From contig CAVXXJ010000004.1 in assembly GCA_963765705.1 (NCBI GenBank), positions 1 to 64,000 of the forward strand: a stretch of DNA of 64,000 nt. Direction: 5' to 3'. Below the pieces are notes generated by a model. It had not been told where the DNA came from and made no database searches. It saw only the letters and a list, made by a program, of their open reading frames with translations. Source of the DNA: Gaiellasilicea sp963765705 (GTDB lineage Bacteria; Actinomycetota; Thermoleophilia; Gaiellales; Gaiellaceae). Both the position numbers and the translations under genes were made by a program. The stretch's first letter is position 1, and each line of letters starts with the position of its first letter. Positions 1-8,064 of this stretch are shown piece after piece.

Positions 1-1
1 C

Positions 2-2632
2 GAGATCGAGTGGGAGCTCCGGGACGCGATCATCCCGGGCAAGGACGGTCCGGCCTTCGAGCAGCGGAACGTCGAGTTCCCGCGCTTCTGGTCGCAGACC
101 GCGACGAACATCGTCGCGCAGAAATACTTCCGCGGGCGGCTCAGCTCTCCCGAGCGCGAGCGCAGCGTCAAGCAGATGGTCGGCAGGGTCGTCGACACGA
201 TCGGCGGCTGGGGCCGGGCCGGCGGCTACTTCGCGAGCGACGACGAGGCCGACACCTTCGAGGCGGAGCTGAAGGCGATCCTCGTCAACCAGTACGCGTC
301 CTTCAACTCCCCGGTCTGGTTCAACGTCGGGTTCGAAGAGAAGCCGCAGTGCTCCGCCTGCTTCATCCTCTCGATCGACGACACGATGGACTCGATCCTC
401 GACTGGATCCGGCGCGAGGGCGTCATCTTCCGCGGCGGCTCCGGCTCGGGCCTCAATCTCTCCAAGCTGCGCAGCTCCAAGGAGCAGCTCTCGAAGGGCG
501 GCTACGCGAGCGGGCCGGTCAGCTTCATGCGCGGCGCCGACTCCTCGGCCGGGACGATCAAGTCGGGTGGCAAGACGCGGCGCGCGGCCAAGATGGTCGT
601 GCTCGACGTCGACCACCCGGACGTCGAGGAGTTCATCTGGTGCAAGGCGAAGGAGGAGCGGAAGGCGCGCGTCCTCGAGCAGGCGGGCTACGACATGTCG
701 CTCGACTCGCCCGACTGGGCCTCGATCCAGTACCAGAACGCGAACAACTCGGTCCGCGTCAGCGACTCCTTCATGGAGGCATCGGTCGAGGGCAAGGAGT
801 GGAACCTCACCGCCCGCACCGACGGCTCCGTCGTCGAGACGACCGACGCGCGCGCTCTGCTCCGGCAGATCGCCGAGGCGGCGTGGCAGTGCGCCGATCC
901 GGGCGTCCAGTACGACACGACGATCAACAGCTGGCACACGCTGCCGAACACGGGTCGGATCAACGCGTCGAACCCGTGCTCGGAGTACATGTCGATCGAC
1001 GACTCCGCGTGCAACCTCTCGTCGCTCAACCTGATGAAGTTCCGGCGCGAGGACGGCGAGTTCGACGTCACCGCGTTCGAGCACGCCGTCGACGTGATGT
1101 TCCTCGCGCAGGAGATCTGCGTCGGCTACTCGTCGTACCCGACGCCGGAGATCGACGCGAACGCGAAGTCGTACCGCCAGCTCGGTCTCGGCTACGCGAA
1201 CCTCGGCGCTCTGCTGATGGCGCGGGGGTTCCCGTACGACTCCGACGACGGCCGCGCCTACGCGGCGGCGATCACGGCGCTGATGACCGGCCGTGCCTAC
1301 CGCAAGTCGGCAGAGATCGCGCAGCGGATGGGCCCGTTCGCCGGCTACCGGCCGAACGCGGCCGCGATGATCGGCGTGATCGCGAAGCACCGTGCCGCGG
1401 TCGGGAACATCCAGGACTCGAACTCGGTGCCGGAGGACCTGCTCACGGCCGCCCGGCAGGCCTGGGACGACGCGCTCGACAAGGGCGAGCTGCACGGCTA
1501 CCGGAACGCGCAGGCGACCGTGCTCGCTCCCACCGGGACGATCAGCTTCATGATGGACTGCGACACGACCGGCGTGGAGCCCGACTTCTCGCTCGTCAAG
1601 TCGAAGAAGCTGGTCGGCGGCGGCGAGATCACGATCGTGAACAAGACCGTGCCGCTCGGGCTCGAGAAGCTCGGCTACGCGCCGAGCGAGGTCGACGAGG
1701 TCGTGGCGTTCATCGACGAGCGCAACACGATCGTCGGCGCCCCGAACATCAAGAGCGAGCACTACCCCGTCTTCGACTGCGCCATCGGCGACCGCGCGAT
1801 CCACTACATGGGTCACGTGAAGATGATGGGCGCGGTCCAGCCGTTCATCTCCGGGGCGATCTCGAAGACCGTCAACTTGCCGGAGGAGGCGACTGTCGAG
1901 GACGTGTCGCAGCTCCTGATCGAGTCGTGGCAGCTCGGCGTCAAGGCGATCGCGATCTATCGCGACAACTGCAAGGTCGCCCAGCCCCTCTCGGGCTCGG
2001 CGGACAAGAGCCTCGCCACCCTGCCGGCGCTGGCCCCGGTGGTGCCCGCGGCGCTGCCGAAGCGGCGGCGAGTGCCCGAGGACCGCATCGAGGTCGGCCG
2101 CAAGTTCAAGGTGGGCGACTACGAGGGGTACATCCACGTCGGCCTCTTCGAGGACGGCACCCCGGGCGACATCTTCGTCGACATCGCCAAGGAGGGCACG
2201 ACGCTGGCCGGCCTCATGAACTCGTTCATGATCTCCGTCAGCCTCGGGCTCCAGTACGGCGTGCCGCTCGAGGTGTACGTCTCGAAGTTCAGCCACATGC
2301 GCTTCGAGCCGAGCGGCCTGACGAACGACGCCGACATCCGGATGGCGAAGTCGATCGTCGACTACATCTTCCGCTGGATGGGGAAGAAGTTCCTCACCTC
2401 CGAGCAACAGGAGGAGGCGGGCATCCTGACGGCAGAGGTGAAGGCGCGCCTCGCGCAGGCCTACGCGACCGGCGAGGCGGCTCCGGCCGCCGAAGCGCCG
2501 CCACGCGGCCAGACCGCCCTCTTCAACACCTGGGAGGACGCGGTCGAGTGCGCCAAGTGCGGCGGCAGCATGGTGCGCACGGGCTCGTGCTACACATGCC
2601 GCGACTGCGGCACGAACACCGGCTGCAGCTGA
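2..2632 (+). CDS. nrdJ: Class II (adenosylcobalamin-dependent) ribonucleotide reductase, 5' truncated by window edge
   Basis: Reduces ribonucleotides to deoxyribonucleotides with a B12-derived thiyl radical, independent of oxygen. The reading frame is open from base 2 and the true start lies before the window. Visible landmarks: FNSPVWFNVG and QCSACFIL near residues 95-120, the finger-loop motif NPCSEY followed by DSACNLSS, and APTGTISFMMDCDTTG. By family knowledge the Cys of NPCSE carries the radical and the Cys of SACF and DSACN form the redox pair. The C terminus ends in a zinc-ribbon-like CAKCGG...CYTCRDCG...GCS tail, typical of NrdJ. An internal ATG at 176 is not the start because conserved sequence precedes it. 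A strong bidirectional hairpin follows. Confidence 0.95.
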   Translation, partial: EIEWELRDAIIPGKDGPAFEQRNVEFPRFWSQTATNIVAQKYFRGRLSSPERERSVKQMVGRVVDTIGGWGRAGGYFASDDEADTFEAELKAILVNQYASFNSPVWFNVGFEEKPQCSACFILSIDDTMDSILDWIRREGVIFRGGSGSGLNLSKLRSSKEQLSKGGYASGPVSFMRGADSSAGTIKSGGKTRRAAKMVVLDVDHPDVEEFIWCKAKEERKARVLEQAGYDMSLDSPDWASIQYQNANNSVRVSDSFMEASVEGKEWNLTARTDGSVVETTDARALLRQIAEAAWQCADPGVQYDTTINSWHTLPNTGRINASNPCSEYMSIDDSACNLSSLNLMKFRREDGEFDVTAFEHAVDVMFLAQEICVGYSSYPTPEIDANAKSYRQLGLGYANLGALLMARGFPYDSDDGRAYAAAITALMTGRAYRKSAEIAQRMGPFAGYRPNAAAMIGVIAKHRAAVGNIQDSNSVPEDLLTAARQAWDDALDKGELHGYRNAQATVLAPTGTISFMMDCDTTGVEPDFSLVKSKKLVGGGEITIVNKTVPLGLEKLGYAPSEVDEVVAFIDERNTIVGAPNIKSEHYPVFDCAIGDRAIHYMGHVKMMGAVQPFISGAISKTVNLPEEATVEDVSQLLIESWQLGVKAIAIYRDNCKVAQPLSGSADKSLATLPALAPVVPAALPKRRRVPEDRIEVGRKFKVGDYEGYIHVGLFEDGTPGDIFVDIAKEGTTLAGLMNSFMISVSLGLQYGVPLEVYVSKFSHMRFEPSGLTNDADIRMAKSIVDYIFRWMGKKFLTSEQQEEAGILTAEVKARLAQAYATGEAAPAAEAPPRGQTALFNTWEDAVECAKCGGSMVRTGSCYTCRDCGTNTGCS

Positions 2633-2654
2633 ACAGCGGACGCAGGTGAGCTGT

Positions 2655-2684
2655 GACGAGGGGCGCCGCGCGGCGCCCCTCGTC
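2655..2684. terminator. Bidirectional intrinsic-type hairpin between convergent genes
   Basis: Perfect inverted repeat with 13-bp arms (2655-2667 and 2672-2684, GACGAGGGGCGCC) around a 4-base GCGC loop. It sits between the nrdJ stop and the stop of the convergent glycosidase gene, so it probably ends both transcripts. There is no long T-run, as is common in high-GC Actinomycetota. Confidence 0.8.
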
Positions 2685-2685
2685 G

Positions 2686-4023
2686 TTACCTGACGCGCAG
2701 CTGCACGCTGAAGCGCCGCTGCTTCGGCGACCAGATCCGGAAGAGCGCGCCTGGCTTGATCCGTACCGTCCGGATGAAGACGCCGTGGTCGTTCGTCAGC
2801 CGCGCGCGGCCGACCGGCTTCCACACGTTCCTGCGCAGCACCTCCAGCCGGTACGTCTTCCGTCCGGGTCGTCCGTCGCGCACCTGACCCCAGACGATCG
2901 CCTGCAGCCCGCGTCGCCCCATCTGAGCGAAGGGCAGCCGGAATGCCTGCAGCGACGGCTTCCAGCGGTTGTCCACGAACACCAGGCCGGTCTGGAAGCG
3001 GCTGAGCTGGGGCTCGTCGCGGTAGAGGTACTGGATCAGCATCGTCACCCGCGGCAGCCGCCACGCCCGCATCGCGGCGAGGCTGAGATTCGTCGCCTGC
3101 CGCTTCGGTGTGATGCCCAGGAACGTGTCGGGCGGGTTCGTCTGGTAGCCGTACTCCGTCAGCCAGATCGGCTTCGACCCGAAGTGGCGCTTGACGAGGA
3201 TCAGGAGCTTCCTGATCGTCGCCATCGTGATCCACGGACAGTTCTTGCAGCCGCCGCTGGATGGCGTCTCGGCCGGCGTCGAGGGGTACGGGTGATGCGC
3301 GTAGGCGTCCAGCTTCGCGCGGGCGGCGGCCATGCCGCGGACCCACGTGACCGGTGAGACGCCGCCCGCCGCGGCCTTGGGGCCGGTCGCGGCTCCGCCG
3401 ACACGGGCGCGCGGGATCACGGCGTGGATCCCCTCGTACCCCGGGTTGAGCAGGTGCTTGACGTAGATGGACGCCTTCGTCGGCCGGAGCCAGAGCCGCT
3501 TGTTCGGCTCGTTCCAGATCAGCCAGTAGCGAACCCACGGGTAGCGGCGAGCGACTGCGGTCGCGAAGCGGCGGAAGTCTCGCGGTCGCGGTGGCGCGTA
3601 GTTCGGCGCGCGACCTCCGTTCGCCCAGGCCGGCGTCCCGACGAGCGTGAGCACGGGCGTGAGCCCGTGGCGGCGCAGCCCGCGCAGCACCCGGTCCGAC
3701 CGGCGCCAGTCGTACGCGCGGTCGCGCGGCGAGGTCGCATCCTGCGGCCGTTGCGGGGCGATCTGGTTCCAGCGCAGGGTGAAGCGGACGAGCGGCACTC
3801 CGAGCCGCTTGAGTGTCTTCAAGCGCTGGTCGAGGGTTCCCGGCGGGCCGAACTCCAACCACGCGTCGTCCTGGATTCCGAACTGGATGCCCGAGGACGC
3901 CTGAGCGGGGCCCGCGCCGATGCAGGCCGCAAGCGCGAGGAGTAGCGCAAACAGCGTCATCCGCCCGGTGATCGTCCTCATCGGCTGCTCGACCTTAACC
4001 TGCACCGAGCCAAGGCAACGCAA
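2686..4023 (-). CDS. Secreted clan-A glycoside hydrolase-like protein (GH39/GH5-like), paralogue 1
   Basis: 445-residue secreted protein. The N terminus has a basic stretch (MRTITGR at about residue 15) and a hydrophobic signal segment ending near AQASSG. The mature part starts with the family signature GIQDDAWL, followed by a (beta/alpha)8-type sequence: LVRFTLRWNQI, LVGTPAWANGG, WLIWNEPN (putative acid/base Glu near residue 170) and WLTEYGYQTNPPD (putative nucleophile Glu near residue 290). The last 80 residues form a beta-rich tail. The substrate is not evident. Two relatives occur in this window: an intact one at 50350-51645 and a broken one at 62604-63110. The start at 4023 could be replaced by an internal ATG about 15 codons downstream. 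Confidence 0.8.
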   Translation of the reverse strand: MRCLGSVQVKVEQPMRTITGRMTLFALLLALAACIGAGPAQASSGIQFGIQDDAWLEFGPPGTLDQRLKTLKRLGVPLVRFTLRWNQIAPQRPQDATSPRDRAYDWRRSDRVLRGLRRHGLTPVLTLVGTPAWANGGRAPNYAPPRPRDFRRFATAVARRYPWVRYWLIWNEPNKRLWLRPTKASIYVKHLLNPGYEGIHAVIPRARVGGAATGPKAAAGGVSPVTWVRGMAAARAKLDAYAHHPYPSTPAETPSSGGCKNCPWITMATIRKLLILVKRHFGSKPIWLTEYGYQTNPPDTFLGITPKRQATNLSLAAMRAWRLPRVTMLIQYLYRDEPQLSRFQTGLVFVDNRWKPSLQAFRLPFAQMGRRGLQAIVWGQVRDGRPGRKTYRLEVLRRNVWKPVGRARLTNDHGVFIRTVRIKPGALFRIWSPKQRRFSVQLRVR

Positions 4024-4105
4024 CCGACGCGCTTGCGTCTAGGCGTCAGGCGAAAGCAAAACAGGCCGCGTCAGTTCGTCAGCCGGGCGAACTAGCATCG
4101 TCTGG

Positions 4106-4750
4106 GTGAGGCCTTCCGTCGTCGTCTCGGCGCACCTCGACGACGCCGTCCTCTCCTGCTACAGCGAGCTTGGCCCCGGGACGACCGTCGTCACCGTCCT
4201 CGCCGGGATCCCGCCGGCCGGCGAGCTCGGCTCTTGGGACCGCGTCACCGGCGCCGCCGACTCGCCGACGCGGATGCGCGAGCGGCGCGCGGAAGACCAC
4301 GAGGCGCTCGCGCTCTCCGGCAGCCGTGCCGTCCATCTCGACCTGCTCGACTCGCAGTACGCCGAGCTGCCGCCGACGGCCGAGATCGCAGCAATCCTCT
4401 CGCCGGTCCTCGAGGGTGCCGTCCGCGTGGTCTGTCCGGCCGGAATCCGGAACCTCGACCACAAGGCCGTCCGGGATGCCGTCCTGCTCGTCCGGCCCGA
4501 TGCGCTCGTGTATGCCGACCTCCCGTATGCGCTCCGCGGCGGCTTTGCGCTCCCCGAGGAGATCGCCGGTCGATACGGGGAGCAGGTCGAGGTGCGGCTC
4601 GACGACGCCGAGCTCACGGAGAAGCTCGAGGCGAGCCGTCGCTACCCGTCACAGCTCGACCAGCTCGTCGCCTCGTTCGGCGACTTCCTCGATCGCGCCG
4701 GGCTCGGCCGGGAAGTGCTGTGGCTACGCCGCGACGGGCACCACGGGTAG
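4106..4750 (+). CDS. PIG-L/LmbE family deacetylase
   Basis: 214 residues with a GTG start. The N-terminal motif AHLDDAVLS corresponds to the zinc-binding HPDD motif of the PIG-L/LmbE N-acetylglucosamine deacetylase family, with Leu in place of Pro. RMRERRAEDHEALALSG and the later RNLDHKAVRDAV match the other conserved blocks (helix after strand 3, and the third metal-ligand His). No signal peptide or membrane segment, so cytosolic. Members deacetylate GlcNAc-containing intermediates, for example in mycothiol synthesis; the substrate here cannot be assigned. It is divergent from the glycosidase at 2686-4023 across an 82-bp gap. The following 260 bp to the regulator at 5011 hold no convincing gene. 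Confidence 0.75.
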   Translation: MRPSVVVSAHLDDAVLSCYSELGPGTTVVTVLAGIPPAGELGSWDRVTGAADSPTRMRERRAEDHEALALSGSRAVHLDLLDSQYAELPPTAEIAAILSPVLEGAVRVVCPAGIRNLDHKAVRDAVLLVRPDALVYADLPYALRGGFALPEEIAGRYGEQVEVRLDDAELTEKLEASRRYPSQLDQLVASFGDFLDRAGLGREVLWLRRDGHHG

Positions 4751-5010
4751 AGCGCGCGCGCCGCCAGTCGTCGCCTAGTTGGTGCAGCGACGGCCCTACG
4801 CGGAAGTTGAGGGTTCTGAACGCGGTGTTTCGAGGCCCTCAGCCGGGATATGCTCGTCGGAAGCGGTGACATGCCAGCCGCGCCCACGCCGATCCGAAGG
4901 AGGTCAAGCCTCGTAGTACGTTAGAGCCTCGACATCGATCAGCGCTCCTTCGCTTCGCCACGCTGTGAGCGCCGATGCGGCTGTCTTGACTCGCGACTTT
5001 GCGGCTCGCG

Positions 5011-5664
5011 ATGACTGCACCGCACTACCACTCCCATGTCGACGACCCCGCTGCGGTCGGGCGTCGGCTCCACGAGGCGCGCCTCGCGGCAGGTCTCTCC
5101 CAGCGTCAACTCTCCTTCCCGGGATGCTCCGCTGCGTACATCTCCCGGCTCGAAGCCGGAGCTCGGGTCCCCTCGCTGCAGCTGCTGCGGAAGCTCGCGG
5201 CGAAGCTGAGCACGGACGAGGAGTACCTCGCCACGGGCGTCGCGCGCATCGAGCAGGCGCCGCCCGAGCTGGTCGAGGCGGAGATCGCACACCGTCTCGG
5301 TGACCACGAGCTGGCGAAGCAGCGCTACGAGCGGGTCCTCGAGGCGACGACCGCGCCCACAGCGCGCACCCGTGCAGCGCAGGTACTGGCGCAGCTTCGC
5401 GGGGAGACTGTCGCAGGCGAGCCTGAAGAGCCTCGGCCCTCGGGCGGACTGTCGGATCCGACGGAGCGCGCCCGCGTCCTCTGGGAGTACTCGCGCGAGC
5501 TCGGGGCGCAGGGCAACCGGGAGCAGGCCGCCCGCTACGCTCGCGACGCACTCGCGCTGCTCGAGTATGCGGACGATCTCAGGCGCAGGTTGCCAGAGGT
5601 TGGCACTGGTCCAGGTGCGGGGACGGCTGGTGATCCCGCCGCCCCCGCACTACACTCCGCTTAA
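5011..5664 (+). CDS. XRE-family HTH protein with shortened TPR region (truncated paralogue of the 5796-7097 regulator)
   Basis: 217 residues from ATG 5011. This start was chosen because it gives the N terminus PHYHSHVDD, matching the HYHSHVDD of the neighbour; a TTG at 4999 is possible. An HTH_3-type domain covers about residues 15-70 (LAAGLSQRQLSFPGCSAAYISRLEAG) and is nearly identical to the neighbour. The rest aligns only in pieces: one early TPR block and the segment ERARVLWEYS...AARYARDALALLEY. About 100 central residues and the last 160 are missing relative to the 433-residue paralogue. It likely still binds DNA but may have lost peptide binding. It converges with the small peptide gene, sharing a TTAA stop overlap at 5661-5664. 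Confidence 0.75.
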   Translation: MTAPHYHSHVDDPAAVGRRLHEARLAAGLSQRQLSFPGCSAAYISRLEAGARVPSLQLLRKLAAKLSTDEEYLATGVARIEQAPPELVEAEIAHRLGDHELAKQRYERVLEATTAPTARTRAAQVLAQLRGETVAGEPEEPRPSGGLSDPTERARVLWEYSRELGAQGNREQAARYARDALALLEYADDLRRRLPEVGTGPGAGTAGDPAAPALHSA

Positions 5665-5741
5665 GTCGGCGGCCAGATAGGCCCAGAGCCGGCGAGCGCG
5701 GCGATGACAGCACTTCCGAGCATGAGGAGACGAATCCGCAT
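5661..5741 (-). CDS. 26-residue secreted-type peptide between two XRE-TPR regulators (candidate signalling pro-peptide)
   Basis: Very short reading frame with an unusually strong ribosome binding site: AAGGAGG (plus-strand 5747-5753) five bases before ATG at 5741. The product has a basic N terminus (MRIR), a hydrophobic stretch (LLMLGSAVIAALAG) and a polar, proline-rich end (SGPIWPPT), the layout of the exported pheromone precursors that pair with RRNPP (Rap/Rgg/NprR/PlcR/PrgX) regulators. It is divergent from the full-length TPR regulator at 5796 and convergent with the truncated one, overlapping its stop by 4 bases. Function is inferred from layout only. It could instead be a short leader peptide or a chance frame, though the ribosome site argues for translation. 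Confidence 0.55.
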   Translation of the reverse strand: MRIRLLMLGSAVIAALAGSGPIWPPT

Positions 5742-5795
5742 ATACACCTCCTTCCGTTCCTTCATCTTCCTGGAGGCAACGGACGGTGCTGACGG

Positions 5796-7097
5796 ATGAC
5801 CACACACTCCCACTACCACTCGCACGTCGACGACGCGGTCGCAGCAGGGCTCCGGTTGAAGGAGGCGCGGCTTGCAGCAGGCCTGAGCCAGCGCCAGCTC
5901 GCGTTCCCGGGGTGCTCGGCCGCCTACATCTCGCGGCTCGAGGCGGGGCAGCGCGTGGCCTCGCTCCAGCTGCTGCGCAAGATCGCGGCGAAGCTCGGCG
6001 CCGACGACGAGTTCCTCGCGACCGGGATCGCGCGCGAGCGGCCTTTCCCCGCCGAGCTCGTCGACGCGGACGTCGCGCTGCGGCTGGACGACCTCGACAC
6101 GGCGCGTGACCTCTACGAGCGAGCGCTCAAGACGAGCGCCGATCCGCGGGCACAGGCAGAAGCGCTCGGAGGCCTCGGCCGGCTGGCACTTCGCCAGGGC
6201 GATCCGGGCCAGGCGGTCGACTCGATCGAAGCGGCGCTACACCTCGCGCCCGCGATCGCGACTGCATCACCGGGGCTCGTCCGAACGCTCGGCAAGGCCT
6301 ATGCGGAAAAGGGCGAGCTGGACTCCGCGATCGGCGTCTTCGAACGCGGAGCGGCGGCGGCGGCCGATGCCGGCGACGAGCTCGAGCAGACCCGCTGCGA
6401 GATCGGGCTTGCCAACGCCCACATCGACAGCGGCAGCTTCGGGCCCGCCGAAAGCCTGCTCGGCCGGGCGCTCGCACGGACACCGCAGACCGTCGACCCG
6501 GCCCAGCGTGCCCGCATCTACTGGTCTCAGTCCCGGCTTCACACGCTGAAGGGAAACCAGGATGCGGCGGCCCGCTATGCGCGGAAGACGCTCGCGCTCC
6601 TCGAGCTGGGGGAAGACGTCTACAACACCGCCTGTGCCCATCAGCTCCTCGCCTTCATCGCCAACGAGCGAGGACGAGGACAGGAGGCACTCGACGAGGT
6701 CGAGACGGGGCTCGCGCTGCTCGGCGAGGAGGGCCGGCACGTGGAGTCCGCGCAGTTCCGGATCGAGCAGGCCCGAGCGCTCGTGCTGCTCGGCCGCCTC
6801 GAGGAGGCCGCGGCGGTGGCGATCGCCGCTCAAGGGCTGCTCGCCGATGCGGAGCCGGACGACGCCGGCCGCGCGTACACGGTCCTCGGCGACGTCTACC
6901 GCCAGGTCGGCGACAACGCCCGGGCGCGCGAGATCTGGGAGCTGGCGGCCGAGTTGCTCGAGCGCGAGCCGAACCCGTACATCGGCGACGTCTACGAACG
7001 ACTCGGTGGGCTGCTCGAGGAGGAGGGCCGCACCGAGGAGGCTCTCCAGATGCTGAAGCGTGCCTACGGCGCGCGCCAGCACACCAGGGCTAACTAA
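5796..7097 (+). CDS. XRE-family transcriptional regulator with C-terminal TPR array (RRNPP-like architecture)
   Basis: 433 residues. A histidine-rich N terminus (HSHYHSHVDD) precedes an XRE helix-turn-helix at about residues 18-70 (LAAGLSQRQLAFPGCSAAYISRLEAG). From about residue 85 to the end there are roughly eight to nine TPR-like helical repeats (for example RDLYERALKTSADPRAQAEA, DSAIGVFERGAAAAADAGDE, AREIWELAAELLEREPNPYI). This HTH-plus-TPR order is that of RRNPP cytoplasmic peptide-sensing regulators; many actinobacterial XRE-TPR proteins share it without known ligands. The 26-residue peptide gene lies divergently 54 bp upstream. The downstream aldo/keto reductase begins 10 bp after the stop and may be cotranscribed. 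Confidence 0.85.
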   Translation: MTTHSHYHSHVDDAVAAGLRLKEARLAAGLSQRQLAFPGCSAAYISRLEAGQRVASLQLLRKIAAKLGADDEFLATGIARERPFPAELVDADVALRLDDLDTARDLYERALKTSADPRAQAEALGGLGRLALRQGDPGQAVDSIEAALHLAPAIATASPGLVRTLGKAYAEKGELDSAIGVFERGAAAAADAGDELEQTRCEIGLANAHIDSGSFGPAESLLGRALARTPQTVDPAQRARIYWSQSRLHTLKGNQDAAARYARKTLALLELGEDVYNTACAHQLLAFIANERGRGQEALDEVETGLALLGEEGRHVESAQFRIEQARALVLLGRLEEAAAVAIAAQGLLADAEPDDAGRAYTVLGDVYRQVGDNARAREIWELAAELLEREPNPYIGDVYERLGGLLEEEGRTEEALQMLKRAYGARQHTRAN

Positions 7098-7107
7098 CCT
7101 CTTCCGG

Positions 7108-8064
7108 ATGGAGCACCGTGCGCTCGGTCGCAGCGGCGTCGACGTGTCGCGCATCATTCTCGGCTGCGGGAACTTCGGCGGGCTCGGTTCCTCGCCGGCT
7201 CACTTCGGCGCCGGCGAGACCGAGGGGGAGGCGCACGCGCTCATGGACGCCGCCTGGGAGACCGGAATCACGACGTTCGACACCGCCGACGCGTACGGGG
7301 GCGGCCGCAGCGAGTCGTACATCGGCAACTGGCTGCACGCCAAGCCCGCGGAGGTGCGCGAGCGGATCGTGCTGACGACGAAGACGTTCAATCCGATGAC
7401 CGACGGCGCCGATCACGGCCTCTCCCCCGAGCGGATCCGCCGCCAGCTCGAAAGCAGCCTCGAGCGCCTGGGTGTCGAATCGGTCCCGCTCTACCTCGCT
7501 CACGACATGGACCCGGAGGTTCCGGTGGCGGAGACGATCGGCGCGTTCGACGCTCTCGTCGCGGACGGGAAGATCCGGGCCTACGGCGGCAGCAACGTCG
7601 ATGTGGCCTGGCTCGAGGAGGCCTCGCGTCACGGCCGGCCGGACTGGGCGCAGAACGCCTTTTCCCTGCTCGAGCGCGAGGCCGACGATGGCCTGCTCGA
7701 GGTGTGTGCACGGGAGGGGCTCGGGTTCACGCCGTTCAGCCCGCTCGCAGGCGGGTGGCTCACAGGCAAGTACAGGCGTGCAGAGGAGCCGCCGGCAGGC
7801 TCACGGATGACGCTCCGACCCGAGCCGTATCTCCACCTCCAGGCGGATCACGTCTTCGACGCTCTCGAGGCATTCGAGGCGCGGGCGGTCGAGCGCGGGA
7901 CGACGCCCGCAGCGCTCGCGGTCGCCTGGCTGCTGGCCCACCCACAGGTGACGGCGGTGGTCGTCGGCCCGCGGCGGCCGGAGCAGCTCCGTCCGGCACT
8001 CGATGCGCTCGAGCTCGATCTCTCGCCGCCGGAGCGCGAGCAGCTGACTGCGCTCTTCGCATGA
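7108..8064 (+). CDS. Aldo/keto reductase family oxidoreductase
   Basis: 318 residues from ATG 7108, which starts the typical MEHRALGRSGVDVSRIILGCGNFG strand-loop; an upstream in-frame ATG at 7060 would overlap the regulator gene and adds non-family sequence. Landmarks of the (beta/alpha)8 NADPH-dependent AKR fold: FDTADAYGGGRSE (catalytic Asp and Tyr), TTKTFNP where the catalytic Lys sits, YLAHDMDPEVP in place of the usual His strand, NAFSLLERE, and LAVAWLLAHPQVTAVVVGPR for the cofactor phosphate site. Cytosolic, substrate unknown. Its stop overlaps the start of the next gene (ATGA), so it is in the same operon. Confidence 0.85.
   Translation: MEHRALGRSGVDVSRIILGCGNFGGLGSSPAHFGAGETEGEAHALMDAAWETGITTFDTADAYGGGRSESYIGNWLHAKPAEVRERIVLTTKTFNPMTDGADHGLSPERIRRQLESSLERLGVESVPLYLAHDMDPEVPVAETIGAFDALVADGKIRAYGGSNVDVAWLEEASRHGRPDWAQNAFSLLEREADDGLLEVCAREGLGFTPFSPLAGGWLTGKYRRAEEPPAGSRMTLRPEPYLHLQADHVFDALEAFEARAVERGTTPAALAVAWLLAHPQVTAVVVGPRRPEQLRPALDALELDLSPPEREQLTALFA

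Noticed and set aside
4871..4924. 17-codon plus-strand frame (MPAAPTPIRRR...) upstream of the truncated regulator, considered as a second signalling peptide
   Set aside because: No ribosome site of note, no hydrophobic core, and a start inside poorly conserved DNA; it does not resemble the 5661-5741 peptide.
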